Of a stretch of DNA of 6,646 nt, positions 6,275 through 6,646 are shown one piece after another. Each line of letters begins with the position of its first letter. The stretch's first letter is position 1. The DNA comes from SIG438 sp034117945 (lineage in GTDB: Bacteria > Bacillota > Clostridia > HGM11514). The translations under genes and the position numbers were made by a program. The notes below the pieces were generated by a model. That model was given only the letters and a program-made list of their open reading frames with translations, searched no databases and had not been told where the DNA came from. Location: contig JAXEOR010000138.1 in assembly GCA_034117945.1 (NCBI GenBank), positions 1 through 6,646 on the forward strand, given 5' to 3'.

Positions 6275-6646
6275 ATGAAATCATCCTTTCTTTGTTTTTC
6301 CTCCAACTGCTTTAAATTCTGCAAAACTCTGCTTAAAATTCTTTGCACATGCTCCAGATCCTCCTGGTCAATCCCCTCAAAAATCTCCAGATTAATAGCC
6401 TGAAACAGGGCGCGCGACTGATCTACAACCCGTCTTCCCTTGGGAGTCAGCCCGATTTCGTGATATCTTTCATCTCCCCGAGAAATTTTTTTCTCAATGT
6501 AGCCGCCCTGCACCAGCTTTTTGATGGTGACAGTCACTGCCGCAGGACTAATATCAAATTCCTTCGCAATTTCCCTTTGAGAGGGCATTTCTTTGTGCTG
6601 GGACAAAAACATCAGCAAAACATGCTGGCTGTGGTGTACCCCCAGC
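6271..6646 (-). CDS. MarR-family winged-helix transcriptional regulator (5' end beyond window)
   Basis: 124 codons are visible and the frame stays open to the right edge (L-G-V-H-H-S-Q-H-V-L-L-M-F-L...). With MarR proteins usually about 140-150 residues, some 20-30 N-terminal residues, mostly helix 1, are missing. The TTG at 6618 is internal to conserved sequence and is not the true start. Visible parts are the helix before the DNA-binding unit (S-Q-H-V-L-L-M-F-L), the helix-turn-helix (S-Q-R-E-I-A-K-E-F-D-I-S-P-A-A-V-T-V-T-I-K-K-L), the beta wing with the family's Asp-x-Arg (G-D-E-R-Y-H-E-I-G-L-T-P-K-G), and a C-terminal dimerisation helix rich in charged residues. Its stop (6273-6271) overlaps the ABC gene start. 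By analogy with other MarR-exporter operons it probably represses this operon and is relieved by a ligand. The promoter and operator would lie outside the window. Confidence 0.93.
   Translation of the reverse strand, partial: LGVHHSQHVLLMFLSQHKEMPSQREIAKEFDISPAAVTVTIKKLVQGGYIEKKISRGDERYHEIGLTPKGRRVVDQSRALFQAINLEIFEGIDQEDLEHVQRILSRVLQNLKQLEEKQRKDDFI
6284..6289 (-). promoter_or_regulatory. Ribosome binding site of the first ABC gene, deciding a TTG start
   Basis: AAAGGA ends 9 bases before the TTG at 6274 and lies within the last codons of the marR gene. The spacing is good for TTG but would be about 21 bases for the next in-frame ATG, so the TTG is the likelier start. Confidence 0.7.

Overview
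The window suggests a member of the Firmicutes, most likely class Clostridia. The reasons are an AddAB-type recombination nuclease rather than RecBCD, strong purine-rich ribosome binding sites, a TTG start codon, tightly overlapping minus-strand genes, and a MarR-regulated pair of ABC half-exporters of the kind common in Clostridia. Genus cannot be set from this window. All four genes lie on the minus strand, so transcription runs from right to left.

Right part (6646 to 2514): a compact three-gene operon. First is a MarR-family winged-helix repressor whose N-terminus lies beyond the window edge. Its stop codon overlaps the TTG start of a 587-residue ABC half-exporter, and that gene's stop codon overlaps by one base the ATG of a second, 665-residue half-exporter. 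The two form a textbook heterodimeric exporter of the TM287/TM288, LmrCD and BmrCD type. The first subunit has Asp for the catalytic Glu and Gln for the switch His. The second keeps Glu and His but has an altered signature, LSQGQ. One composite ATP site should therefore hydrolyse ATP and the other should be degenerate. The MarR protein probably represses its own operon and responds to a ligand related to the exported substrate; the substrate cannot be read from sequence.

Middle (2513 to 2361): a 153-base intergenic stretch. It holds a strong hairpin terminator for the operon, a 17-base palindrome, and a good sigma-A-type promoter (perfect TATAAT) for the next gene.

Left part (2360 to 1): the first 786 codons of addB, encoding the B subunit of the AddAB helicase-nuclease. 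The frame is open throughout and runs off the left edge. It contains the first iron-sulfur cluster cysteine and the first nuclease-domain histidine; the rest of the nuclease domain, and probably addA, lie outside. The most unusual point is that the N-terminal P-loop normally found in this position in many Firmicute AddB proteins is absent, although the flanking residues align without gaps.

I found no mobile element, CRISPR array, tRNA, rRNA or clearly new system. The content is ordinary core and transport functions with a few details worth checking.
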